DNA from: Pontiella agarivorans
Lineage (GTDB): Bacteria; Verrucomicrobiota; Kiritimatiellia; Kiritimatiellales; Pontiellaceae
DNA length: 64,000 bases
Assembly: GCF_034531395.1 (NCBI RefSeq)
Contig: NZ_JARVCO010000002.1
Location: 1 to 64,000 of the forward strand
Direction of reading: 5' to 3'
The notes under the pieces are model-generated. The model worked only from the letters and a program-made list of their open reading frames with translations, made no database searches and was not told where the DNA came from. Below are positions 17,275 through 26,360 of this stretch, piece by piece. Made by a program: the position numbers and the translations under genes. Position 1 is the first letter of the stretch, and the number at the start of each line of letters is the position of its first letter.

Positions 17275-19569
17275 ATGCTGAAAATGATGATGAAGGCTGG
17301 TTTCAGGATTTTACTTGCGGCATGGGTTGCAATCCCGGCTGCGGCGAAGGAGTTTCACGTTTCCAAACGAGGAGATGACCGTTCCGCCGGGAGCTTGCAG
17401 GAACCGCTGTTGACCATCGCTGCCGCCGCCGCGAAAGCACAGCCCGGCGATACGGTGATTGTGCATGAGGGGGTGTATCGCGAGCGGATCAATCCGCCGC
17501 GTGGCGGAGTGTCGGATGCCCAGCGAATCACATATCAGGCATTTTCCGGGGATAACGTGGTGATTAAAGGTTCCGAAGTGATTTCGGATTGGACGCAGGT
17601 TGAAGACGATGTCTGGAAAGCGGTGATTCCGAATTCATTTTTCGGCGATTACAATCCGTTTGCGGATGTGCTTTCCGGAGACTGGTATGTTGACGACAAC
17701 TGGGATCACCATCAGGGGGCAGTTTATCTGAATGGAGATTGGCTACATGAAGCGCGGAGTCTGGACGATGTCATGCAACCGGTGGGTGCCGTTGCGGATC
17801 GATATTCGCCGACGTGTGTGCGGCACTTTTTCGGTAGAAAGGTGACCGACTTTCTGCGCTTGAAAGAGATCGCCTTGTCGAATGGCGTGTCGATTGATGT
17901 GTTCGATTTTATCGGCGCGTCCGGCGTGGACCAAGTGGTTGATAAAAAAGAGAAGAGCACGTTCTTGGGTAACTTTCATCCGGGCGATTGGGTACTGTAT
18001 GACTCCGTGGATTTGACGGGGGTGGATCAGATTGAATTGCTGGCAACCACCGAGCGGCACGGTGCGATCGTGGAGGTACGTTTGGGTGGACCGCGAGGTA
18101 GGTTGATCGGAAGTGCGCGTTTGCCATCCGTTCGATTCTGGAGCCAGTGGTTTACGTTGCCCGTCTCTTTGGAAAACGTTTCCGGAACCCATGATGTATG
18201 CATGGTCTGCCGTGATCCGCAGGAATCGGCGTGGGCGGATATCCGCCTTTGGTACGCGAAGGTTGATGAAACGAAGACAACGATCTGGGCCCAGTTTCCG
18301 GGAAAAGATCCGAACCGGGAGCTGGTGGAGGTCAACGCGCGCCGGACGGTTTTTTATCCGGATAAACCGGGGCGGAATTATATTACGGTGCGCGGTTTTA
18401 CGCTGGAACATGCGGCCACGCCGTGGGCGCCGCCGACGGCTGAGCAGGTCGGGTTGATCGGCACGCATTGGAGTAAGGGCTGGGTGATTGAGGATAATAC
18501 GATCCGCTACGCCACCTGCACCGGCGTGACACTTGGTAAATTTGGCGATGAGGGTGACAATCAGGCGGAGTCGGCGCCGGGCTACGTCGAAACCATTAAA
18601 CGCGCACTTTCCAAGGGTTGGAATAAAGAATCGGTGGGGTCTCATCTTGTGCGGAATAACCATATTTCGCATTGTGAACAGGCTGGCATTGTCGGGAGTA
18701 TGGGTGCGGCTTTCAGCCGGATTGAGGGGAATCATATTCACGATATTCATGTGAAGCGGCAGTTTTGGGGCGCAGAGATGGCGGCTATTAAGTTCCACGG
18801 TCCGATCGATACGCAGATTATCGGCAACTATATTCATCACAGCGAAAAGGGCATCTGGCTGGACTGGATGACACAGGGTACGCGCGTCAGTGGAAACCTG
18901 CTGCATGATAACCCGACTTGTGACTTGCATCTAGAAGTGAATCACGGGCCGTTTCTTTTTGATAATAATATTTTTCTGTCGGAAGTCTCTCTGTGGGACT
19001 GGTCGAATGGCGGGGCCTATGTGCACAACCTGTTTGCAGGAACAATTCAGCACCGTTCCATCACACGCAACGTTCCCTATCATCCGCCACATAAAACCGA
19101 CATTGTGGCACTTAAGGCCAATCCGGGAGGAGACAGCCGGTTCTATAACAATATATTTGCAGGACGTCGTGGAACGGATTTGCCGTATGGGTTGAGCGTT
19201 TATGCCGCTGCCAGGCTGCCGATGTTTGTGAAAGGCAATGTTTATTATAACGGAGCACAGCCATTCCCCGGTGAGCAATGCAGTCATGTCGTTTCGGCCT
19301 TTGATCCAGAAATGAGGGTTGCTCAAAAAGGCGGAACCGCCGTGTTTAACTTTCGACTGGATGATGCATTCGGTTCGGTGGAAACGCAGCCGGTTGATAC
19401 TGAAATGCTGGGCAAGGCGCTGATTCCGAATCAGGGATTTGAGCATCCGGACGGCTCTCCGATTACGATCGATCAGGATATTCTGGGTGAAGCTCGTAAC
19501 CGGAAGCACCCGGCTGCGGGGCCGTTTTCGATTTCCAGGCCGGGCAAACATTCGGTGCGGATGAACTGA
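17275..19569 (+). CDS. Secreted right-handed beta-helix enzyme with inserted CBM6-like domain (GH141-like candidate)
   Basis: 764 aa, signal peptide MLKMMM...LLAAWVAIPAAA. Directly after cleavage comes EFHVSKRGDDRSAGS...PLLTI, then QPGDTVIVHEGVYRERI, the typical opening of parallel beta-helix carbohydrate enzymes. A jelly-roll-like insert around residues 210-330 (FHPGDWVLYDSVDL to DIRLWYAKV) resembles a CBM6-type module. The helix repeats resume at YITVRGFTLEHA with many N/H-rich turns (HLVRNNHISHCEQAGI, IIGNYIHHSEKGIW). The family could be GH141 (alpha-L-fucosidase or related, described in fucan- and rhamnogalacturonan-degrading systems), a polysaccharide lyase, or an epimerase-like helix. 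GH141 is my preferred guess from this architecture and the fucan context, but it is inference. The palindrome TTCCA-N5-TGGAA occurs at 18609. Confidence 0.75.
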   Translation: MLKMMMKAGFRILLAAWVAIPAAAKEFHVSKRGDDRSAGSLQEPLLTIAAAAAKAQPGDTVIVHEGVYRERINPPRGGVSDAQRITYQAFSGDNVVIKGSEVISDWTQVEDDVWKAVIPNSFFGDYNPFADVLSGDWYVDDNWDHHQGAVYLNGDWLHEARSLDDVMQPVGAVADRYSPTCVRHFFGRKVTDFLRLKEIALSNGVSIDVFDFIGASGVDQVVDKKEKSTFLGNFHPGDWVLYDSVDLTGVDQIELLATTERHGAIVEVRLGGPRGRLIGSARLPSVRFWSQWFTLPVSLENVSGTHDVCMVCRDPQESAWADIRLWYAKVDETKTTIWAQFPGKDPNRELVEVNARRTVFYPDKPGRNYITVRGFTLEHAATPWAPPTAEQVGLIGTHWSKGWVIEDNTIRYATCTGVTLGKFGDEGDNQAESAPGYVETIKRALSKGWNKESVGSHLVRNNHISHCEQAGIVGSMGAAFSRIEGNHIHDIHVKRQFWGAEMAAIKFHGPIDTQIIGNYIHHSEKGIWLDWMTQGTRVSGNLLHDNPTCDLHLEVNHGPFLFDNNIFLSEVSLWDWSNGGAYVHNLFAGTIQHRSITRNVPYHPPHKTDIVALKANPGGDSRFYNNIFAGRRGTDLPYGLSVYAAARLPMFVKGNVYYNGAQPFPGEQCSHVVSAFDPEMRVAQKGGTAVFNFRLDDAFGSVETQPVDTEMLGKALIPNQGFEHPDGSPITIDQDILGEARNRKHPAAGPFSISRPGKHSVRMN

Positions 19570-19691
19570 AGGTTTATCCGTCGAAAAAAAGAAGTCGAAG
19601 TGATTTAAGACAGTGCGGAAAAATCCATCGGGTGGTTCGGCCAGTGCAACAGGCTGACACGGAAAATGGAATGTTGATACAGGAGAAAAAA

Positions 19692-21581
19692 ATGAATTGG
19701 AAAATAATGATAGGTTTGGGGCTTTCGGTGGGGGCTCTGGTAGCAGGCAGCTACGCGGAAAAGCAACCGAATGTGATTATTTTGTTGGCGGATGACCAAG
19801 GCTACGGCGATTTGTCGTGTCATGGAAACCCGGTTTTGAAAACACCGAATCTGGATAAAATGCATGCCGAATCGGTTCGGTTTACAGACTTTCATGCCTC
19901 GGCCATCTGTACGCCGTCGCGTGCTCAGTTGATGACCGGAATTGATGCGGTGCGTAACGGAGCCTACAATTACGGTTTCGGAAAAACGCAGATCTTTGAA
20001 GCCATTCCGGCGGCGGATGGCAGCGAGCATGCAGTGCATCTGATGTCTGATTATTTTAAGGCAAACGGTTATCGCACCGGGCTGTTTGGAAAATGGCATT
20101 TGGGCGATTTCTACCCGTATCGTCCGCAGGATCGCGGATTCGAAGAGGTCTTCAGTTATCCGGGAGCTTCGGTGTGGCAGACGCCGAACCACTGGAATAA
20201 TGATTGTTTTAACGATGTCTATTTACACAATGGCGAACCGGTTCAAACAGAAGGCTATTGCACCGATGTTTGGTTCGACAAAACGATTTCGTTTATTGAA
20301 GACAACGTGAAGGCTGAAAAGCCGTTTTTCGTCTATCTGCCGACGAGCTCCATGCATACGCCGCAATTTGTGCCGGAGAAATATATTGAGCCGTATAAAG
20401 ATCAGGATGAGTTGGTGGCTTATTTCTTCGGCATGGTAGCCAACTTTGATGACAATGTGGGTCGTCTGGATGCTGCGCTGCAGCGTTTGGGGGTCAGAGA
20501 TGATACGATCGTAATCTATATGAGCGACAATGGCGGAACGCTGGGGAACGACGTCTATAACGCCGGCATGACCGGTAAAAAATGCCAGATCCAGGACGGG
20601 GGGCATCGTGTGCCTTGTTTTGTGCGCTGGCCGGCCGGCATTCCCTCGCCCGGCAGAGATGTGGATGATCTGACCATTATTCAGGATATTTTACCGACAC
20701 TTATCGACCTGTGCGGTCTCAATATGCCGTGGCCGCAGAGCTTTGATGGAGTCAGCCTGAAGGAAGCCATTCTGGCCGAAAAACAGGAGCTGGGTTCGCG
20801 CATGTCGGTGGTACAGTTTTCCACGAAACGCGTGGGGCTGAAGGGCTATTCGGTACTGTGGAATAAATGGCGTCTGCTCGATGAGACCGACGGGGTTCAG
20901 CCGGGCGAAGAAATCAAACTCTATAATGTCGCCAATGATTCCGCCCAGAAGAACAATGTGGCCAATCAGCATCCCGAAGTGGTCAAGGAGATGCAGGATT
21001 ATTATATCCAGTGGCGTAAATCGGTTGAGCCGTCGATGGCAAAGAATTCCAAAATAACAATTGGATATCCGGGGTTTGAATCGCTTGAGCTGACCTGCTT
21101 TGACTGGCTGACTGTTGACGGGAAAGGCAATCCGTCCCAGCAGGTTGATGTTCGTCTGGGTATGGAAATGCACGGGGCCTGGAATGTTTATGTTGAAACG
21201 CCGGGGAAGTATGAGCTGACATTCCGCCGCTGGCCGAAGGAAGCGAATACCGAAATCAGTGGTGGACTTCCGCCGCACGTTTCTGACTTTTCAAAAGAAA
21301 TGGGTCGTACTGATGAAGTTCCGGTTCGTGGGAAATACCACAATTGGAAAACCATTGTTCCGGCGGGGGTTTATCCGGCGGGTGAAGCGCTGCCGATTAC
21401 AGAGATTCGTTTGAGTTGCGGTGAAATCAACAAGACGAAAGCGGTAAAGGCCTCTGATAAAGCCATGCGTTTTGTGGTCGATCTTCCGGCCGGACCGATT
21501 CGGCTTCAGGGCGATTTTCTGGACAAGCAGGGTGAAGTCGTCTGCGGCGCATATTATGCAGATATCAAACTGATGGACTAG
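19692..21581 (+). CDS. Secreted sulfatase with extra C-terminal domain, motif CTPSR
   Basis: 629 aa from ATG 19692, with AGGAG at 19681-19685 as a clear ribosome site. Signal peptide, then PNVIILLADDQGYGD. Predicted formylglycine C73 in CTPSR, GKWHLGDFYPYRPQDRGF and YMSDNGG follow. The sulfatase domain ends near residue 475. About 150 further residues (from SKITIGYPGFESLEL) are rich in predicted strands (NVYVETPGKYELTFRRWP...) and look like a beta-sandwich accessory domain, a known arrangement in some arylsulfatases. It is about 110-160 residues longer than most sulfatases here. It is last in the run before the AraC gene, and an inverted repeat follows 21 bp after its stop. Confidence 0.92.
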   Translation: MNWKIMIGLGLSVGALVAGSYAEKQPNVIILLADDQGYGDLSCHGNPVLKTPNLDKMHAESVRFTDFHASAICTPSRAQLMTGIDAVRNGAYNYGFGKTQIFEAIPAADGSEHAVHLMSDYFKANGYRTGLFGKWHLGDFYPYRPQDRGFEEVFSYPGASVWQTPNHWNNDCFNDVYLHNGEPVQTEGYCTDVWFDKTISFIEDNVKAEKPFFVYLPTSSMHTPQFVPEKYIEPYKDQDELVAYFFGMVANFDDNVGRLDAALQRLGVRDDTIVIYMSDNGGTLGNDVYNAGMTGKKCQIQDGGHRVPCFVRWPAGIPSPGRDVDDLTIIQDILPTLIDLCGLNMPWPQSFDGVSLKEAILAEKQELGSRMSVVQFSTKRVGLKGYSVLWNKWRLLDETDGVQPGEEIKLYNVANDSAQKNNVANQHPEVVKEMQDYYIQWRKSVEPSMAKNSKITIGYPGFESLELTCFDWLTVDGKGNPSQQVDVRLGMEMHGAWNVYVETPGKYELTFRRWPKEANTEISGGLPPHVSDFSKEMGRTDEVPVRGKYHNWKTIVPAGVYPAGEALPITEIRLSCGEINKTKAVKASDKAMRFVVDLPAGPIRLQGDFLDKQGEVVCGAYYADIKLMD

Positions 21582-21602
21582 CCGCGTGATTATTCGGGGA
21601 GC

Positions 21603-21648
21603 CGCCACATAGTGCAGGCTGTATCAGTAGAGCCGCCACTATGTGGCG
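21603..21648. terminator. Inverted repeat between convergent genes
   Basis: A perfect 12-bp inverted repeat, CGCCACATAGTG / CACTATGTGGCG, with a 22-nt loop lies between the sulfatase stop (21581) and the AraC gene, which ends at 21787 on the minus strand. There is no T-run. It may act as a bidirectional transcription barrier or be a small palindromic repeat. The remaining ~140 bases up to the AraC gene show no gene; a second short stem (GGACCG / CGGTCC, 21778-21795) overlaps the AraC stop codon. Confidence 0.5.
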
Positions 21649-21786
21649 CTGGGCCTTTGCGGTCTTCCAGGATGCTTTGTGCCCTTTGTGTTTAAATCCA
21701 TCTATCCCGGTGGGATCGAATCAGGTCTTGGTGTTGATTTGAAATCGAGGTTTTTCAGGTCCGATTCGTTTAAATCAGGACCGCAT

Positions 21787-22629
21787 TTACGGTCCTATTC
21801 GGGAGGCCTGTGTGCGGTAGCTGGAAGGCGATATTCCTGCCATCCGTTTAAATGCTTTCGAAAGATGAAAGGCATCGTAGAACCCCAGTGCATCAGCAAT
21901 CTGTTGAATGGTTTCATTGGTTTCCCAGAGTAGTAGCTGAGCCTGATTGATGCGCCGACGCATGATGTAACGCTGTGGTGATTCCCCAAAGAAACGCGTG
22001 AATTTTCGAGAAAAATAGGAGGGCTCTAAACTGGTTAGGCGGGCCAGCTCTGCCACACTGAGTGGATCAGCTAAAGTTTGCTCGATCGCTTTTAGCACCG
22101 GCTGAAAGCATTGCTGCTGTTTCAGCTTTAGCTGAATGGCCTCGGAATCAATGGTATCCATGAAGAAGGCCAGTAGCTGCATCAGAGTTCCGTTGGAATA
22201 AAATGCCTTACCTTTTCGATCACTTTGCTGCGCCGAAAAAAGATCAAGAAACATTTTTTTACATTCCATTTGATTGTCAGGAATCAACTTCCGCTCACAG
22301 TCAATATAGGCAAATAGGTCTATTCCGCCGAGCAAGGTGGCCGAGAATCGTACCCAATGGATCACGACCTGCTTCTCACACGAATACTCAAAGCTGTTGT
22401 TTGAGGGGATCAGGTGTAGTTCTTTTGCTCTGAGTGGCCTGTCCTGATTATTGTAGTGTATATGACCGGATCCCGATTCAATCCAGTACAAACGGGTGTA
22501 GGGGTCCGGCATTTGAATGCCCCTCCATTCGGTGCCTAGTTCGGACCGGTCTCCACCAACAATATCGATTTGAATGGTTTTTAATACATCGAGCATCTGT
22601 CCGGATCCTGATTCTGTGAAATTAAGCAT
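21787..22629 (-). CDS. AraC-family transcriptional regulator
   Basis: 280 aa. The N-terminal half (to about 165) looks like an AraC-type cupin sensor domain (GTEWRGIQMPDPYTRLYWIE, then a jelly-roll pattern). The C-terminal ~100 residues contain the two helix-turn-helix motifs: LARLTSLEPSYFSRKFTRFF, followed by IQQIADALGFYDAFHLSKAF. It is divergent from the L-fucose operon starting at 22779, so it most likely senses L-fucose or a pathway intermediate and controls that operon. The start is taken as ATG 22629; the next in-frame ATG is 11 codons later. No strong ribosome site precedes either. Confidence 0.9.
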   Translation of the reverse strand: MLNFTESGSGQMLDVLKTIQIDIVGGDRSELGTEWRGIQMPDPYTRLYWIESGSGHIHYNNQDRPLRAKELHLIPSNNSFEYSCEKQVVIHWVRFSATLLGGIDLFAYIDCERKLIPDNQMECKKMFLDLFSAQQSDRKGKAFYSNGTLMQLLAFFMDTIDSEAIQLKLKQQQCFQPVLKAIEQTLADPLSVAELARLTSLEPSYFSRKFTRFFGESPQRYIMRRRINQAQLLLWETNETIQQIADALGFYDAFHLSKAFKRMAGISPSSYRTQASRIGP

Positions 22630-22778
22630 AGCGCAGGGTTAATGTCAGATTCATACATGTATATCTCAGGTCTGTCCATTGAAACATTCTTCCTGATACG
22701 ATTAGATATTTAACTGCCTCAGAATAGTTGAGGAGAGGATCTGAACCGTTGTTGAGGCCCCGTCAGGAGAAATAGAAT
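22630..22778. promoter_or_regulatory. Divergent control region between AraC regulator and fucose operon
   Basis: A 149-bp intergenic region that must carry promoters in both directions. It contains a 10-bp palindrome ATACATGTAT (22653-22662) and a short inverted repeat CCTCA/TGAGG near 22717-22733, both possible regulator sites. A ribosome site AGGAG lies just before ATG 22779. Promoter hexamers are not distinct enough to assign. Confidence 0.5.
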
Positions 22779-23798
22779 ATGGATATGCAAATATGGAATC
22801 TACATGGCGCACGTGATTTGCGTCTGGAAACGGTCGCCCTTCCTGTTCCGGGAAAAGGGCAGGCTCTGGTCCGTGTGGAACGCACGGGTATCTGTGGTTC
22901 TGATTTGCACTATTTTATGCATGGCCGCTGCGGTTGTTTTATTCCCAAGAATCCCTTTGCTCTCGGGCATGAATTTTCCGGAACCATCGAGGCTGTCGGA
23001 GAGGATGTACATCGTGAAATCGGAGAACGCGTTGCCGTCGACCCTTTACAACCGTGTTGCTCCTGTTCGTTTTGCCTGACGGGTCGTTACAACTTATGCC
23101 CGAACCGTAAATACATCGGTTCCGCCTCCACCATTCCGCATCAAAATGGTGCATTTGGTCAATTTGTTGTTGTGAAGTCGGAAAATTGTCTGGAATTAGA
23201 CGATAGGATTTCCTTCGAAGAGGGCGCCATGCTTGAACCGCTTTCAGTGGCATTGCATGCGCTTAAGCAAAGTGGGGGTGTGACAGGCAGGCGTGTATTA
23301 ATTAGCGGCGGCGGGCCGATCGGTCAGCTGATTGCTTTGGCCGCCCGTGCGTGGGGTGCTCTGGAAGTGACAATGAGTGATCCCCGTTCGTTTCCTCAAA
23401 ACTATGCACTTCAACACGGGGCAGATCGGTCCATTGATCCAACGGATGGAACACCTGCCGACATAGACTTTGATATCGTGATCGAAGCATCGGGGACAGC
23501 ACCCGCTTTGAAGAGTGCGTTTGAATGGGTGCGGCGCGGGGGAACCATTGTGCAGGTCGGGACGCTCCCCGATCAGGTTGAACTTCCGGCTAATCTGATT
23601 ATGGCGAAGGAACTGACCATCCGTGGCTCGATCTATTCGCTCAATACTTTTGCACTCGGTATGGAAATGATAGCCTCAGGACGGATCAATGTTATGCCGC
23701 TGGTTACGGCTTCAGTTCCGTTCGAAAATCTCCCCGAGGCTCTTGCGCTTGCGGAGTCCAAAGGAGAGCATATGAAAATTCAGGTGATGTACTCATGA
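22779..23798 (+). CDS. Zinc-dependent medium-chain dehydrogenase (sorbitol/L-idonate dehydrogenase-like)
   Basis: 339 aa cytoplasmic MDR oxidoreductase. The catalytic-zinc segment is GICGSDLHYF, with GHEF about 25 residues later. The structural-zinc cysteine cluster is PCCSCSFCLTGRYNLC. The nucleotide-binding motif is SGGGPIGQL. It resembles L-idonate 5-dehydrogenase and related polyol/sugar-acid dehydrogenases. It is the first gene of the fucose operon and overlaps the next by 4 bp. Its role in the pathway is not obvious, because a second likely fucose dehydrogenase follows. It could oxidise a keto-deoxy acid intermediate, act on lactaldehyde/propanediol, or handle another sugar released from the polymer. 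Confidence 0.87.
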   Translation: MDMQIWNLHGARDLRLETVALPVPGKGQALVRVERTGICGSDLHYFMHGRCGCFIPKNPFALGHEFSGTIEAVGEDVHREIGERVAVDPLQPCCSCSFCLTGRYNLCPNRKYIGSASTIPHQNGAFGQFVVVKSENCLELDDRISFEEGAMLEPLSVALHALKQSGGVTGRRVLISGGGPIGQLIALAARAWGALEVTMSDPRSFPQNYALQHGADRSIDPTDGTPADIDFDIVIEASGTAPALKSAFEWVRRGGTIVQVGTLPDQVELPANLIMAKELTIRGSIYSLNTFALGMEMIASGRINVMPLVTASVPFENLPEALALAESKGEHMKIQVMYS

Positions 23799-24748
23799 AA
23801 AGACGACCACTTGGCAAAACGGGAATGGATGTTTCCATTCTAAGTTACGGCGCGTCAGCTCTTGGAAGTGTTTACCGCGAGATTAACGACGAGGAAGGAA
23901 TTCGCGCGGTACATATGGCTTTTGACAGAGGTGTAAACTATTTTGATGTGGCACCTGCTTATGGAAACCTCAAGGCGGAAGTTGTGCTGGGAAAAGCATT
24001 GGCCGGTTTGCCGCGTGATCAATACCTGCTCTCAACCAAGACGGGGAAATGGTGCTCCTATGATGGGGTCGGCGATCATATCTACGATTTTTCAGAGGAT
24101 AGAATACGCGCGTCCCTGCAGGAAAGTATGGATCGGCTGGGTACGGACTACCTCGATATCGTGCATCTGCATGATATCGAATACGATCGCGGTTGCTACA
24201 TTGATCAGGCGTTGGGAGAGGGGCTGACTGTTCTCCAGGAATTGAAGAAAGAAGGAGTGATTCGTGCCGTCGGAGTGTCCAACTATGATATGGCCGTTTG
24301 GCATCAGGTTCTCGCCCGGGCAGAGCTTGATACGATCATGGTACATAATCATTATTGCCTGAATGATACCTTGCTGCTGGAGCTGTTTCCGGAAGTCAGG
24401 AAACAGGGGATCGGGATCATTAATGCCTCGCCTTTTGCCAGTGGTCTGCTTACTCAGCGCGGCCCGGCCGATTGGCATCCGATTGGAGAAAAGGAAAAGG
24501 CGATTTTTCGCAAAGCAGTTAAGTTCTGCGCCGATGCGGGAAGTTCCATCGAAGAAGTGGCAATGCCCTTTGCGCTGGGGAACGATGAGATTCCGACGAC
24601 ATTGGTGAGCACGGCCTCCGCCGATCGGATGGCGCAGAACCTTGATTGGTCTGAACTGCCGTTGAACCCTGCGTTGGTTGAAGACGTGCAACAGATACTC
24701 GCTCCGGTCATGAACCGGGATTGGGCTTTTGCAAAACACTGTACTTGA
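23795..24748 (+). CDS. Aldo/keto reductase, probable L-fucose (L-galactose-type) 1-dehydrogenase
   Basis: 317 aa. It closely follows the plan of plant L-galactose dehydrogenase and bacterial L-fucose dehydrogenases: RPLGKTGMDVSILSYGASALGSVY at the start, then FDVAPAYG (Asp and Tyr of the tetrad), STKTGKW (Lys), VHLHDIEY (His), and an ASPFASGLLTQRGPADWHP segment that matches the plant enzyme family strongly. L-fucose is 6-deoxy-L-galactose, so the predicted reaction is L-fucose to L-fucono-lactone with NAD(P)+. The lactonase gene follows immediately. The ATGA overlap with the preceding gene indicates translational coupling. Confidence 0.85.
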   Translation: MKRRPLGKTGMDVSILSYGASALGSVYREINDEEGIRAVHMAFDRGVNYFDVAPAYGNLKAEVVLGKALAGLPRDQYLLSTKTGKWCSYDGVGDHIYDFSEDRIRASLQESMDRLGTDYLDIVHLHDIEYDRGCYIDQALGEGLTVLQELKKEGVIRAVGVSNYDMAVWHQVLARAELDTIMVHNHYCLNDTLLLELFPEVRKQGIGIINASPFASGLLTQRGPADWHPIGEKEKAIFRKAVKFCADAGSSIEEVAMPFALGNDEIPTTLVSTASADRMAQNLDWSELPLNPALVEDVQQILAPVMNRDWAFAKHCT

Positions 24749-24759
24749 GGAATCTTTTT

Positions 24760-25599
24760 TTGAGAATAGATGCACATCAACATTTCTGGAAATACGATGC
24801 TGAAATCCATTCATGGATGGAGGGTCCCTGGGCGGTTTTGCGTCACGACTTTCTGCCGGCTGACTTTCAGCCTGTTCTTCAAGAGTCAGAATTTGATGGA
24901 AGCATAGCCGTACATGCTTCGCAGACAGCTAGCGAAACGCATTGGCTTCTGGAGCAGGCGGAACAGCATTCCTTCATTCTTGGAGTCACGGGATGGATCG
25001 ACCTGCTTGGTGATGTGTCAGCTCAACTGACTGCGTTACCCAATTCCGGGAAGCTGCGGGCCCTTCGTCATTTTTTACAATTCGAAGAGGAAGCATTTTT
25101 TCAAAATGAGACTTTTCGTGAAAACCTCCGTCTGCTGGGCGAAAAAGGGCTTCCCTTCGAACTGCTCATCACGCCCGACCAGTTGCAGACGGCCACGGAA
25201 CTCGTTCAGGCCTGTCCGGAAACCACGTTTGTGCTGGATCATCTGGCAAAACCAGACATTGCCGGAGGAGAGTTCGCGTGCTGGCAGACGGGATTCGGGA
25301 AATTGGCGGCGTGCACGAATGTCCATGCAAAGGTCAGTGGGCTCGTAACGCAAGTGAATTGGGAAAGCTGGAAACCTGCTGACTTGATTCCCTATTTGGA
25401 TGCCGCTTTTGATGTATTCGGCCCGGAACGCTTAATGGCCGGTTCGGACTGGCCCGTTTGCAGCTGCACTTCTTCCCACGCAGAAGTGATGAACATTTTA
25501 AAGAACTACATGAAAAATTATTCAGAAAAAGATCAGGCTGCTGTCTTTGGCTGTAACTGCGCCCGAATATATGGAATCGAAGAATATGAATCAGTTTAA
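24760..25599 (+). CDS. Amidohydrolase-family lactonase, probable L-fuconolactone hydrolase
   Basis: 279 aa from TTG 24760, with GAGG at 24746-24749; this choice places the family opening RIDAHQHFW at the start as in homologues. The metal site is HxH (HQH) near residue 6. LDHLAKP supplies a later His and GSDWPV the Asp near the end. Members of this amidohydrolase-2 group open 1,4- or 1,5-sugar lactones such as L-fucono-, L-rhamnono- and galactaro-lactone. Placed directly after the fucose dehydrogenase, it would convert L-fuconolactone to L-fuconate. The gene ends inside the start of the SDR gene (14-bp overlap). Confidence 0.82.
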   Translation: MRIDAHQHFWKYDAEIHSWMEGPWAVLRHDFLPADFQPVLQESEFDGSIAVHASQTASETHWLLEQAEQHSFILGVTGWIDLLGDVSAQLTALPNSGKLRALRHFLQFEEEAFFQNETFRENLRLLGEKGLPFELLITPDQLQTATELVQACPETTFVLDHLAKPDIAGGEFACWQTGFGKLAACTNVHAKVSGLVTQVNWESWKPADLIPYLDAAFDVFGPERLMAGSDWPVCSCTSSHAEVMNILKNYMKNYSEKDQAAVFGCNCARIYGIEEYESV

Positions 25600-26341
25600 A
25601 TTAGATAATGAGCGCGCATTGATCACAGGCGGAGGAAGCGGCATCGGCCGAGCCATTGCCGAATCTTTTATTGAAGCCGGTGCCGAAGTGGTCATCACGG
25701 GACGCCGTGCCGAGCTGTTGGAAGAAACGTGTTCGGAACTGGGGGCTAAATCCGCCTATTATGTCAGCGATGTAGCCGATTACGATGCGAATGCCAAACT
25801 GCTTGAACGAATTGAAAATGAACTCGGTCCTATTTCAATTCTGGTCAACAATGCGGGAGTTCATCAGAAAAAGGATGCGTTGGAGACCTCGGAAGAGGAG
25901 TTTGAACAACTCATGTCGGTTCATGTTACCGGCGCATTTTCGCTGGCACGTCATGCGGCCAAAGGCATGATTGAACGTGGGCATGGCTCCATCCTCTTTA
26001 TCGCCTCCATGAGCTCCTTCATGGCTATTCCGTCGATTGTGAGTTATAGCAGCGCGAAGACTGCTGTCTTAGGCACTATGCGGGCGTTGGCCGCGGAATG
26101 GTCCGCTCAGGGGGTGCGAGTGAACGCCATTGCTCCGGGCTGGATTGAAACCGCCATGTCCCGCAAAGCGCTGAACAACGCGCCGGATCGTAAGCGCAAG
26201 ATTTTGGAACGTACGCCGATGAATCGGCTAGGGCAGGTAGAAGAGATCGGCACTGCCGCCACCTTTCTATGTTCACCCGCTGCGGGATTTATCACAGGAG
26301 CCTGCCTCCCGGTAGACGGTGGTGCCAGCGTCGGATTTTAA
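25586..26341 (+). CDS. Short-chain dehydrogenase, candidate 2-keto-3-deoxy-L-fuconate dehydrogenase
   Basis: 251 aa from ATG 25586; ATG 25571 is an alternative. It is a classical SDR: GGGSGIG cofactor loop, NNAG, catalytic Ser in IASMSS, YSSAK with the Tyr/Lys pair, and the terminal PVDGGAS. It is similar in general to gluconate 5-dehydrogenases and to keto-deoxy-fuconate dehydrogenases of non-phosphorylative L-fucose routes. In this operon it would oxidise 2-keto-3-deoxy-L-fuconate. It could instead act on lactaldehyde if the RraA-like protein downstream is an aldolase. Overlap with the lactonase gene supports one operon. Confidence 0.83.
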   Translation: MNQFKLDNERALITGGGSGIGRAIAESFIEAGAEVVITGRRAELLEETCSELGAKSAYYVSDVADYDANAKLLERIENELGPISILVNNAGVHQKKDALETSEEEFEQLMSVHVTGAFSLARHAAKGMIERGHGSILFIASMSSFMAIPSIVSYSSAKTAVLGTMRALAAEWSAQGVRVNAIAPGWIETAMSRKALNNAPDRKRKILERTPMNRLGQVEEIGTAATFLCSPAAGFITGACLPVDGGASVGF

Positions 26342-26360
26342 CGTTTAAGAGGAATAATCG

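Noticed and set aside
24092-24814. Minus-strand frame over the aldo/keto reductase and lactonase junction
   Set aside because: Both plus-strand genes have clear family motifs and overlap-coupled starts; the antisense frame has none.
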